Part shown: positions 1 to 6,769 of the stretch, piece by piece
Layout: each line of letters starts with the position of its first letter
How positions within the stretch are numbered: the first letter of the stretch is position 1
Source: JBGTKH01 sp041744735
GTDB taxonomy: Bacteria; Planctomycetota; Planctomycetia; Pirellulales; Pirellulaceae
Assembly (NCBI GenBank): GCA_041744735.1
Contig: JBGTKH010000231.1
Coordinates: 1-14,053 of the forward strand
DNA: 14,053 bases
Direction: 5' to 3'
Position numbers and translations under genes: made by a program
Notes under the pieces: generated by a model
Database searches by the model: none
Told to the model about the DNA's origin: nothing
The model's input: only the letters and a program-made list of their open reading frames with translations

Positions 1-27
1 GGCGAAGCCGGCCGTAGCAATCCGAAA

Positions 28-95
28 TTCCTAAAGCGGTGAGAACTCACCGCACTCCATAACTCCTAAAGCGGCGACGAGTCGCCGCACCTCGG
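28..95 (-). repeat. REP-like hairpin, two tandem copies upstream of RAYT
   Basis: Two copies of the family-1 repeat in the same orientation (T-tract side to the left). Copy A (28-59) has core GCGGTGAGAACTCACCGC, an 8-bp stem with an AA loop. Copy B (61-92) has core GCGGCGACGAGTCGCCGC, an 8-bp stem with a GA loop. The stems differ at paired positions (C-G to T-A and C-G to G-C), so both fold perfectly. Each core is preceded by CTAAA and followed by a CACTCC-like tail. The flank at 20-30 (ATCCGAAATTC) recurs in reverse next to copy C, so the left partner of a repeat pair may lie outside the window. Confidence 0.85.
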
Positions 96-104
96 AAGGC
101 AAAA

Positions 105-803
105 ATGGACACCAATTCGTTACGGATCGAATTGATCGAAAAGATTTGTCGGCTGCCTGCGGAACAGCTTCCACACGCGGCGGATGCTTTACGGCGACTT
201 GAGCCAGTGGGCTTGTCCTTGTCGGCGCAGATGGAGCAGAGCGCGCTGGCAACGCCAAAGGATTGGCCGCACGCGCCGCTGCATCGGCTAACCGAGAATG
301 GCACGTACATGGTGACGACCGGTACCTACGGAAGAGCCCACGTGTTTTGCGACGCGGCACGATTGACCCTTTTGGAAAATCGGCTCTTATCGTTGGCCCA
401 CTCGTACGACTGGCACGTCGAAGCCTGGGCTGTCTTTTCCAACCATTACCATTTTGTCGGCTACACGCTTTCGTCGCCGACGAGGCTCAAAGAGTTCCTG
501 ACGGAGCTACACGCCAATTCGGCGCGCGATGTGAACCAACTCGATGGCATTGAAGGCCGCCAGGTATGGCACAACTTCTGGGACAAGCAACTGACTTATG
601 AAAGGTCGTACTTGGCGCGCCTGAATTACGTGCACCAGAACGCTGTGAAGCACCAATTGGTCAAGGTCGCGAATCAATACCGCTGGTGCTCGGCTGCGTG
701 GTTCGAACGCACGGCGCGTCCGGCTCAGGTGAAAACGATCTACGGTTTCAAAATCGACAAATTAAAAATCCCCGACGACTTTGAACCGCTGCGGATTACA
801 TAA
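105..803 (+). CDS. REP-associated tyrosine transposase (RAYT, Y1/HUH family)
   Basis: A 232-aa single-strand DNA transposase of the IS200-like Y1 family, domesticated to act on REP hairpins by nicking through a 5'-phosphotyrosine. The HUH-type motif is F-S-N-H114-Y-H116-F, the RAYT version of the usual PNHxH. The likely nucleophile is Y175 in LNYVHQNAVKH, preceded by the NFWDKQLTYERSYL helix typical of the family. Residues 1-35 form an extra helical extension, and a 30-residue tail follows the Y1 domain. The start is supported by GGAAGG five bases upstream. No terminal IS repeats or target duplication are visible. The gene is bordered on both sides by copies of one hairpin repeat, the expected genomic position of a RAYT with its cognate REPs. 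It probably is not part of the function of the downstream operon. Confidence 0.9.
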   Translation: MDTNSLRIELIEKICRLPAEQLPHAADALRRLEPVGLSLSAQMEQSALATPKDWPHAPLHRLTENGTYMVTTGTYGRAHVFCDAARLTLLENRLLSLAHSYDWHVEAWAVFSNHYHFVGYTLSSPTRLKEFLTELHANSARDVNQLDGIEGRQVWHNFWDKQLTYERSYLARLNYVHQNAVKHQLVKVANQYRWCSAAWFERTARPAQVKTIYGFKIDKLKIPDDFEPLRIT

Positions 804-806
804 ATA

Positions 807-946
807 TGGAGTGCGGCGAGTTCTCACCGCTTTTGGAATTTCGGATGAATGCGGCTCAGCGTTGCTCAGAAGATTCAAAACTCCTAAAGCGGTGAGAACT
901 CACCGCACTCCACAACTCCTAAAGCGGCGACGAGTCGCCGCACTCC
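807..946. repeat. REPIN-like repeat cluster, copies C, D and E, between RAYT and the HEAT gene
   Basis: Copy C (807-838) starts three bases after the RAYT stop and is oriented with its T-tract to the right (core GCGGCGAGTTCTCACCGC then TTTT; one stem position is C opposite A). Copies D (879-911, core GCGGTGAGAACTCACCGC) and E (915-946, core GCGGCGACGAGTCGCCGC) face the other way. C and D form an inverted pair spanning about 105 bp, the layout of a REPIN. D and E are nearly identical in sequence and order to copies A and B upstream of the RAYT gene, so the RAYT gene sits between two copies of the same doublet. Confidence 0.85.
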
Positions 947-953
947 GAAAAAA

Positions 954-961
954 AAGGAAAC
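954..961 (+). promoter_or_regulatory. Ribosome binding site of the HEAT gene
   Basis: AAGGAAAC followed by three bases and the ATG at 965. The same octamer at the same distance precedes the MoxR gene, which supports both starts and suggests that the two genes share an origin or regulation. Confidence 0.6.
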
Positions 962-964
962 CGC

Positions 965-2764
965 ATGAGCATTCCGGTTCTGGCACAGGTGTACGACGAA
1001 GTTCGCCGGCTGGCGATTGCGGGGAGCGTGGTGGCGGGCGGAGATTTTCGTTTGAAGAAGTTGTTGCCGCCGCTGGAGCAGGCGGGGCAGAAGGCTCCGG
1101 TGTTTGCGAAGGTGGCGCAGGCGGTGTCCAAGCTCGTCGAAAGCACGGAGAAGACATCGGCCGACGCGCTGCTCGAACTGAGCACGCTCGTCAATGCGAT
1201 TCTGTACACGCAGGGCGAGACGGGACTGGCCGGCAACCTCGAACCGATCAAGTCGATCGATTTAGGACAGCAGCAGACGCAGACATCGGCCCGCACTCTG
1301 AAACCGCTGCTCGAAGCACTCTCGACAACCGGTTCCGGCCGGATGGAAATCATCAAGGACGCACATGAGCGCGGTGCATTCCGCGATTTGCGTTTGATCC
1401 GGCCGGCGCTGGCGGCGCTGGATGATCCATACGCCGAAATCGCCGACTTCATCGCCGACAAAGTGTTGCCGATGTACGGGAACGCGATCCTGCCGGACCT
1501 GCGCGAAAAGTTCGATCCCAAGGGACGCGGCGGTCACGTGCGGCGGCTGACGCTGATGCATCGGCTCGACTCGGCGGGCTCGCGTGAGCTGGTCAAGCAG
1601 TCACTCGACGAAGGCTCGAAAGAGGTCCGCATCGTCGCCATCGAATGCCTGGGAAGTGATCCCGAAGATCTTGCGTTCCTGATTGAGCAAGCCAAGTCAA
1701 AGGCCAAAGACGTCCGCGCCGCGGCGCTCAAGGCATTGGGCAAGTGCAAGGGCGACACCGCCGTGCAATCGCTCTGTGCGGCGCTGCAAAGCGCCGACAT
1801 CGAGCTGGCCGTCGAGCCGGTTCGTGCCAGCCGCGATCCAACAGTGCTGGCGTTTGTGCTCGCCGAAGCCAAGATGCAGTTCAACGCCTTGTTGGAAAGC
1901 AAAGAAAAGGACAAAGCCAAGTTGGGCAAACAAGTTTCGCGGATGCTCGCGCTGCTAGAGTGCCTGCGCGATCGCGATGACAAGCAGACCGAAGCATTGC
2001 TGCTCGACATGTTCGCTCGGCGCGAAACGCTCGCCGCCGTTAAAGGTGAACCCAGCGGCAAGGACGTCGAGCAGCAGTTGGTGTTTATCATGTCTGCGGG
2101 GCCGAAGAAGGTCCAAAGTGCACTGGTCGACGCGCATGCTGCGTTGGCCGATAACCTCTTGGCCGCGGCCTTCGTCGCCGCCTGCCGGTCTCGCAAGCCG
2201 GCGGAAGTGTTTGAATTGTTCAGCCCGTACTTGACCGCCAAGTTCGACGAGAAGAAGAAAAAACGCGACCCGGCGTTTGCGAAACGGCAAGTTATCGTCG
2301 AGGTGCTGACGGCGAGCGGACGCCGCTGGTACCACCGACTGGCGATTCACGTCGAAGACGAATTCGACGTAACCGCCAATCTCGACCCGCGCTGGCTCGA
2401 CTTGGCCGTGCGACAGGAGCAGTTGGATTTGGTCCAGGCACTGGCTGTTCCAGGACATGCGGCCGCCAACAAACTGCTGTCGAAAGCTTTTGACGAGCAA
2501 CTGAAAAAGGCCAAGGAGGGCTACGAATTGGGATCGCTCTTGCGGACGATGGTCCGCGTACAACACCCGGCGGCCACGGACGCGGTGATCGCCGCGATCA
2601 GCAAACACGCCAAGGGCACGCACGGCTACGGCGTGTACTGGCTCGGACAACTCATCCCCGAACTGCCCAAAGAATCACTTCCCAAGCTCGAAGCCTGGCT
2701 GCCCACGCTGCCCGAAAAGGTGATCGATCAGATTCTGGATTACGTGACGGAACTGAAAAACTAA
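965..2764 (+). CDS. HEAT-repeat protein, first gene of the MoxR-VWA cluster
   Basis: A 599-aa soluble, helical protein with no signal peptide or membrane segment. HEAT-like helical pairs are clearest at about residues 189-295, for example the stretches KDVRAAALKALGKC and KEVRIVAIECLGS, each with the D/E-V-R-x-x-A-L pattern. The N-terminal 180 residues are helical without a domain I recognise. The C-terminal half is also alpha-helical (a GRRWYHRLAIH stretch near residue 456, then leucine-rich helices), so the entire protein may be one solenoid. HEAT solenoids bind proteins, so a scaffold or substrate-adaptor role for the following MoxR ATPase is inferred. It is first of four codirectional genes. 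The start is fixed by AAGGAAAC upstream. I see no catalytic motif. Confidence is high that the gene is real and moderate on its role. Confidence 0.85.
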   Translation: MSIPVLAQVYDEVRRLAIAGSVVAGGDFRLKKLLPPLEQAGQKAPVFAKVAQAVSKLVESTEKTSADALLELSTLVNAILYTQGETGLAGNLEPIKSIDLGQQQTQTSARTLKPLLEALSTTGSGRMEIIKDAHERGAFRDLRLIRPALAALDDPYAEIADFIADKVLPMYGNAILPDLREKFDPKGRGGHVRRLTLMHRLDSAGSRELVKQSLDEGSKEVRIVAIECLGSDPEDLAFLIEQAKSKAKDVRAAALKALGKCKGDTAVQSLCAALQSADIELAVEPVRASRDPTVLAFVLAEAKMQFNALLESKEKDKAKLGKQVSRMLALLECLRDRDDKQTEALLLDMFARRETLAAVKGEPSGKDVEQQLVFIMSAGPKKVQSALVDAHAALADNLLAAAFVAACRSRKPAEVFELFSPYLTAKFDEKKKKRDPAFAKRQVIVEVLTASGRRWYHRLAIHVEDEFDVTANLDPRWLDLAVRQEQLDLVQALAVPGHAAANKLLSKAFDEQLKKAKEGYELGSLLRTMVRVQHPAATDAVIAAISKHAKGTHGYGVYWLGQLIPELPKESLPKLEAWLPTLPEKVIDQILDYVTELKN

Positions 2765-2765
2765 T

Positions 2766-2871
2766 TTGGAGTGCGGCGACTCGTCGCCGCTTTTAGATAT
2801 TTTGGATTCATTAGGATATAACAAGCGGCAAAATGAAAACTCCAAAAGCGGCGACCAGTTGCCGCACTCCA
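2766..2871. repeat. REPIN-like inverted pair, copies F and G, between the HEAT and MoxR genes
   Basis: Copy F (2766-2796) begins right after the HEAT stop codon; its core GCGGCGACTCGTCGCCGC is a perfect palindromic hairpin followed by TTTT. Copy G (2838-2871) is inverted, with core GCGGCGACCAGTTGCCGC (one G-T wobble), and ends just before the MoxR ribosome binding site. The pair spans 106 bp, almost the same as the C/D pair. Copy F has the form of an intrinsic terminator for the upstream gene, and copy G that of one for antisense transcription; activity is not proven. Confidence 0.85.
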
Positions 2872-2872
2872 T

Positions 2873-2881
2873 AAAGGAAAC
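2873..2881 (+). promoter_or_regulatory. Ribosome binding site of the MoxR gene
   Basis: AAAGGAAAC three bases before the ATG at 2885, matching the HEAT gene's site in sequence and spacing. It lies two bases after repeat copy G. Confidence 0.6.
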
Positions 2882-2884
2882 ACT

Positions 2885-4021
2885 ATGGCCAAGAAACAAA
2901 CCACGACGGGCGGTACCGATGCCGCGGGGTCGAATGGGCAGGGTGGCATGCTGCGCGCGCCGGCCGAGATGTTGTTTGCCGAGGAACTTGAAGCGCTGAT
3001 CGCCGAGGACAAGTACGAACGGCCGCCCGGCTGGAAAATGTCGGCGCGGGCCGTGCACACGTACATCTGCGGCGGCAAGGCGGGCAAGCTCGAAGTCACG
3101 CCCAAGTACATTGGCCATTCCCGGCTGGTCGAAATCGCCATCTCGACGCTGGTCACGGACCGCGCGCTGCTGTTGATTGGCGAACCGGGGACGGCGAAGA
3201 GTTGGCTTTCAGAGCATCTCTCGGCGGCCATCAACGGCGATTCGACCAAAGTCGTGCAGGGCACGGCGGGCACGACCGAGGAACAGATTCGCTACACGTG
3301 GAACTATGCCATGCTCATCGCCAATGGCCCTAGCCCCGCGGCACTGATCAAGAGCCCCGTGTTTCGTGCGATGGAAACGGGCACGCTGGCACGCTTGGAA
3401 GAGATCACACGCTGCGCGTCGGAGGTGCAAGACGCACTGATTTCGTTGCTGTCGGAAAAACGCCTTTCAGTGCCGGAATTGGCGACCGAGGTTCCAGCTC
3501 AAAAAGGATTTTCCGTAATTGCCACCGCCAACACACGCGACCGTGGTGTGAACGACATGTCGGCCGCGCTCAAGCGGCGGTTCAATATCGTCGTGCTGCC
3601 CACACCTCAAACATTGGAGACGGAAATCGACATTGTCCGTAAGCGAGTTCGCGAACTCGCCAAAAGTTTGGAGTTGCGTGCCGAAGTGCCGGCGGACGAG
3701 GCCATCGAAAAAGTCGTCACCATCTTCCGCGAATTGCGAGCGGGCCAAACGCTTGACGGCAAGAATAAACTGAAAACACCCTCCGGCGTGCTTTCCACGG
3801 CGGAAGCGATCTCGGTGCTCGCCAACAGCATGGCCTTGGCCGGCAGCTTCGGATCGGGCGAAGTAACGGCTCACGACCTCGCCGCCGGATTGCAGGGGTC
3901 GGTTGTTAAAGACGAAGAGAAAGACCGCGCGACGTGGCAAGAGTACCTCACCAACGTACTCAAGAAACGCGGCGCCGAATGGCGGCCCCTCTTCAACGCC
4001 TGTTCCGAACACAATATCTAA
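2885..4021 (+). CDS. MoxR-family AAA+ ATPase
   Basis: A 378-aa cytoplasmic AAA+ ATPase of the MoxR clade, whose members hydrolyse ATP to remodel or mature partner proteins together with a VWA protein. Walker A is GEPGTAKS (residues 99-106). The Walker B region reads TLARLEEITR (167-176), with Glu in place of the usual Asp before the catalytic Glu. Sensor 1 lies in VIATANTRDRG (Asn216), and the arginine finger region is ALKRRF (228-233). The insert VQDALISLLSEKRLSVPEL (181-199) is typical of MoxR. Residues 1-45 are a low-complexity tail with Gly/Thr runs. The C-terminal 290-378 is the helical lid. The gene sits between the HEAT and DUF5682-like genes and shares the cluster with a VWA gene, the usual MoxR partner. 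Confidence 0.93.
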   Translation: MAKKQTTTGGTDAAGSNGQGGMLRAPAEMLFAEELEALIAEDKYERPPGWKMSARAVHTYICGGKAGKLEVTPKYIGHSRLVEIAISTLVTDRALLLIGEPGTAKSWLSEHLSAAINGDSTKVVQGTAGTTEEQIRYTWNYAMLIANGPSPAALIKSPVFRAMETGTLARLEEITRCASEVQDALISLLSEKRLSVPELATEVPAQKGFSVIATANTRDRGVNDMSAALKRRFNIVVLPTPQTLETEIDIVRKRVRELAKSLELRAEVPADEAIEKVVTIFRELRAGQTLDGKNKLKTPSGVLSTAEAISVLANSMALAGSFGSGEVTAHDLAAGLQGSVVKDEEKDRATWQEYLTNVLKKRGAEWRPLFNACSEHNI

Positions 4022-4023
4022 CT

Positions 4024-4056
4024 TTGGAGTGCGGCGACTCGTCGCCGCTTTTGGAG
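4024..4056 (+). repeat. REP-like hairpin copy H after the MoxR stop
   Basis: Core GCGGCGACTCGTCGCCGC, a perfect palindrome identical to copy F, followed by TTTT and beginning three bases after the MoxR TAA. This is the third case in the window where a right-facing copy follows a stop codon within five bases. It could act as a terminator or 3'-end stabiliser within the operon. Confidence 0.85.
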
Positions 4057-4119
4057 TTTTTCTTCGGCCTATTATGGACGTCCTCGGCAGCACACGACAA
4101 ATTTGAAACACCGGTTCTC

Positions 4120-6648
4120 ATGGCGATCGATCGAGCTAGAAAACTCCGAAACTCGCAAAGCGGTGACGAGTCACCGCACTCCGAAGGTCTGAAGGCTTCG
4201 CAAAGATCCGAAAGTGGCGACGAGCCGCCGCACTCCAAATGGCGGATCAATGTGTTTGGTGTGCGGCATTTGTCGCCGATGGGGGCGTGGCAGCTTCGGG
4301 CGTATTTGGATCGACTGCGTCCCGAGGTCGTGCTGATCGAAGGGCTTGATGATGCGACGGACTTGATTCCCGACATCACACGCAAAGAAACTCGGCCGCC
4401 GATCGCCATCCTGGCCTATACCGACGCGCTTCCGGTGCGGACAGTGGTCTATCCGTTTGCCACTTACAGTCCCGAATACCAGGCGATCCGCTGGGCTCGC
4501 GAGAACGGCGTGCAAGTCGAATTCATCGACTTGCCGTCGGAGAATTTTCTGGGACTGCAGGACGCGGAAATCGAATTGCTGGAGAAAGCCCGACGCGAAG
4601 CGGAACGCGCCCGTGCAGAGCCGCAGTCCGCCACAGAATCTTCGGAGCGTACGGACGAGACTTCCGCCGACGAATCCGCTGTCCCCTCGGCCGAGTCGCT
4701 TGAGGAGAATCCTGAATCGTCCGGACCGACCGAAGTGCCCGAGCCGCGCCGTTCGTTGTACGAGCAGTTTGCGGAACTGGCCGGCGAACGCGATTATGAA
4801 ACCTACTGGGAACGTCATTTCGAGCACAACACGGCCGACAACAGTTATCGCGGAGCAACGTTTGAATTCGGCCAGGCCATCCGCGAATTAGAGGAAGACG
4901 CGCCGCGCTGGCGGGCGGAGAACTTGGTACGCGAAGCGTACATGCGGCGGCGCATCGCCGAAACCATCGCGGCGGGCCACAAGCCCGAGCGGATCGTGGC
5001 GATTGTCGGGGCGTTCCACGCTCCCGTGCTGACCGGCGACTTTCCCGCAATGACCGACGACGAACTGGCTTCGCTTCGCAAGCGTTCGAGCAAGCTGACG
5101 CTGATGCCGTACTCGTATTTCAAACTCTCCTCGCAGTCGGGATACGGCGCCGGTAATTTGGCACCGGCGTACTTCGAGCTATTGTGGCAGTCGCTCCAGC
5201 ACGGCGGTGTCACCGAGCTATCGCACCGATACCTATCGCAAGTGGCGCGTCATCTGCGCGACGCGGGCACACACCGCTCGACGGCCGAAGTGATCGACGG
5301 CGTGCGTTTGGCGGAGACGCTGTCGGCGTTGAAAGACGGTCAGGCTCCCACGTTGGCCGATTTGCACGATGCCGCCGTCACGCTGCTAGGACACGGCGAA
5401 CGAACAGCGGTCCGCGACGCACTGGCGCGGGTCGACGTCGGGACGGCGATCGGCGAGTTGCCGAAGGGCGTAAGTCAAACGTCGATTCAAAGTGACTTCG
5501 AACGTGAATTGGCGCGGCTGAAACTGGAAAAGTACAAGACCACAGTCAAGCAAGAGTTGGCTCTCGACCTGCGCGAGAACCGCCGGGCGAAGAGCGAAGA
5601 GGCGGCGTTTCTGGACTTGTCGCGATCATCGTTCTTTCACCGGCTGCGCGTGCTGGAAATCTCGTTCGCTCAACCCATCGCCTCGCGTCAACAGTCGGCC
5701 ACGTGGTCCGAGCAGTGGCATCTGCAGTGGTCGCCCGAAAGCGAAATCGCGCTGGTCGAAGCAGTGCTGCTGGGCGAGACGGTTGAGCTGGCGACGGCGT
5801 ATAAATTCAAATCGCAATTGGAAAAGTCCACGTCAATTGCCGAAGCCGCGGTGCTGGTGCGCGATGCGTGCCAGTGCGGGCTGATGCAGTCGATGGAGTT
5901 AGCTCGGCGCCGCCTGCAGGAGTTGGCCGCCACCAGCACCGACTTCGCCGCAATCGCGCACGCCACGTGGCAGTTGAGTCTTGTGGCTCGTTATGGCGAC
6001 GTGCGTAAATTCGATCCCGCGCCGCTGTTGCCGCTAGTCGAAGAATTGTTCGTGCAAGGTTCGCTGGCCTTGTTCGCCGCCGCAAACTGTGACAATTCGG
6101 CCGCGCCGGACATGCAGGTGGCAATCGACGAGCTGAACAAGGTCGGCTTAGAGTTCCACGAGCGCGTCGACGAACCGCTGTTCATCGAACAACTGCAACG
6201 ACTGGCCGATGCCGACGATCGCAATCCGCTGCTGTCCGGTTATGCTTGTGCGATTTTGTTAGAGCGGGGTTTGATCGCCAACGACGCACTGGCCCGTGAA
6301 GTCTCGCGTCGCATCTCGCCCGGCGTGCCGGCGGGCTTGGGCGCCGGCTGGTTCGAGGGGCTCGCACAGCGCAACCGATACGCATTGCTGGCGCGACAAA
6401 CGCTCTGGGAGCAACTGGCCGACTACATCGCGTCGTTGGATGAAGATCAGTTCCGCCGCGCCCTTGTGTTTCTGCGGCGAGCGTTCGGCTCGTTCAGCCC
6501 GCGCGAGAAGCGGCACATCGCCGAGAACTTAGGCGAATGCTGGGGCCTGAACGCCGACACGACCAGCGAACTGATCGAGCAACCGCTGACCGAACAGGAA
6601 GAGGCGAAGTTGCACGAGCTAAACGAATTCGACTTCGGAGATCTTTAA
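4120..6648 (+). CDS. DUF5682-like protein with TIKI/TraB/EreA-type GxxH motifs
   Basis: An 842-aa soluble protein if it starts at this ATG. Conserved order: FGVRH50LS, VVLIE74G, FID137LPS, R271-E-A-Y-M275 and VGAFH300A. Two GxxH motifs joined by an acidic residue and an R/E-rich helix are the hallmark of the TIKI/TraB/EreA/ChaN superfamily, some of which are metal-dependent proteases or hydrolases. The FGIRHxxP opening and the RPPIAILAY segment match my recollection of DUF5682 proteins. Residues about 153-210 are a Glu/Ser-rich linker; 310-842 are mostly helical without a domain I can name. The start is uncertain: the first about 40 residues are translated from repeat copies I and J and no clear ribosome site precedes 4120. 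A GTG at 4252 (798 aa) would begin right before the conserved core. The open frame extends upstream into the MoxR gene. Its role is inferred to be the effector or processing subunit of the MoxR-VWA set. Confidence 0.85.
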   Translation: MAIDRARKLRNSQSGDESPHSEGLKASQRSESGDEPPHSKWRINVFGVRHLSPMGAWQLRAYLDRLRPEVVLIEGLDDATDLIPDITRKETRPPIAILAYTDALPVRTVVYPFATYSPEYQAIRWARENGVQVEFIDLPSENFLGLQDAEIELLEKARREAERARAEPQSATESSERTDETSADESAVPSAESLEENPESSGPTEVPEPRRSLYEQFAELAGERDYETYWERHFEHNTADNSYRGATFEFGQAIRELEEDAPRWRAENLVREAYMRRRIAETIAAGHKPERIVAIVGAFHAPVLTGDFPAMTDDELASLRKRSSKLTLMPYSYFKLSSQSGYGAGNLAPAYFELLWQSLQHGGVTELSHRYLSQVARHLRDAGTHRSTAEVIDGVRLAETLSALKDGQAPTLADLHDAAVTLLGHGERTAVRDALARVDVGTAIGELPKGVSQTSIQSDFERELARLKLEKYKTTVKQELALDLRENRRAKSEEAAFLDLSRSSFFHRLRVLEISFAQPIASRQQSATWSEQWHLQWSPESEIALVEAVLLGETVELATAYKFKSQLEKSTSIAEAAVLVRDACQCGLMQSMELARRRLQELAATSTDFAAIAHATWQLSLVARYGDVRKFDPAPLLPLVEELFVQGSLALFAAANCDNSAAPDMQVAIDELNKVGLEFHERVDEPLFIEQLQRLADADDRNPLLSGYACAILLERGLIANDALAREVSRRISPGVPAGLGAGWFEGLAQRNRYALLARQTLWEQLADYIASLDEDQFRRALVFLRRAFGSFSPREKRHIAENLGECWGLNADTTSELIEQPLTEQEEAKLHELNEFDFGDL
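4150..4238 (-). repeat. REP-like hairpin copies I and J, inside the DUF5682-like reading frame
   Basis: Copy I (4150-4184, core GCGGTGACGAGTCACCGC, perfect stem) and copy J (4202-4238, core GTGGCGACGAGCCGCCGC, degenerate stem) lie in the same orientation, opposite to copy H. If the ATG at 4120 is used they encode QSGDESPHS and ESGDEPPHS, so the two nonapeptides are near repeats of each other. They end just before the conserved FGVRH motif. Confidence 0.85.
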
Positions 6649-6664
6649 TTGTGAGGAGTGACAT

Positions 6665-6759
6665 CTTCGTTTAACCCGTAGCCGCAGGCGAGGGAGTCCG
6701 TCGCGGCAGGTTCCGTCGTTGTCGGCGCTTCCTCGCCTGCGGCTACGGGTTAAACGAAG
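6665..6759. repeat. Perfect 29-bp inverted repeat before the VWA gene (family 2)
   Basis: The left arm 6665-6693 and right arm 6731-6759 are exact reverse complements over 29 bases (CTTCGTTTAACCCGTAGCCG begins the left arm), with a 37-base spacer. It lies 16 bases after the DUF5682 stop and ends 10 bases before the VWA ATG. In RNA it would make a long stable hairpin next to the VWA start, so it could limit transcription or translation of the VWA gene. A second member is at 11255-11342. Confidence 0.9.
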
Positions 6760-6769
6760 AAGAGCCGCT

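Noticed and set aside
105..803. Complete IS200/IS605 insertion sequence
   Set aside because: There is no accessory TnpB and no IS ends; the surrounding hairpins are dispersed across the window, which fits a RAYT instead.
1534..2650. Two minus-strand open frames of over 230 codons opposite the HEAT gene
   Set aside because: They overlap each other and a gene with clear helical repeats; their low-complexity Ser/Ala or Arg/Val-rich composition is that of antisense shadows in GC-rich DNA.
3934..4119. Upstream extension of the DUF5682-like gene from 3934
   Set aside because: It overlaps the MoxR C-terminal coding region and then translates repeat copy H; no conserved residues are gained.
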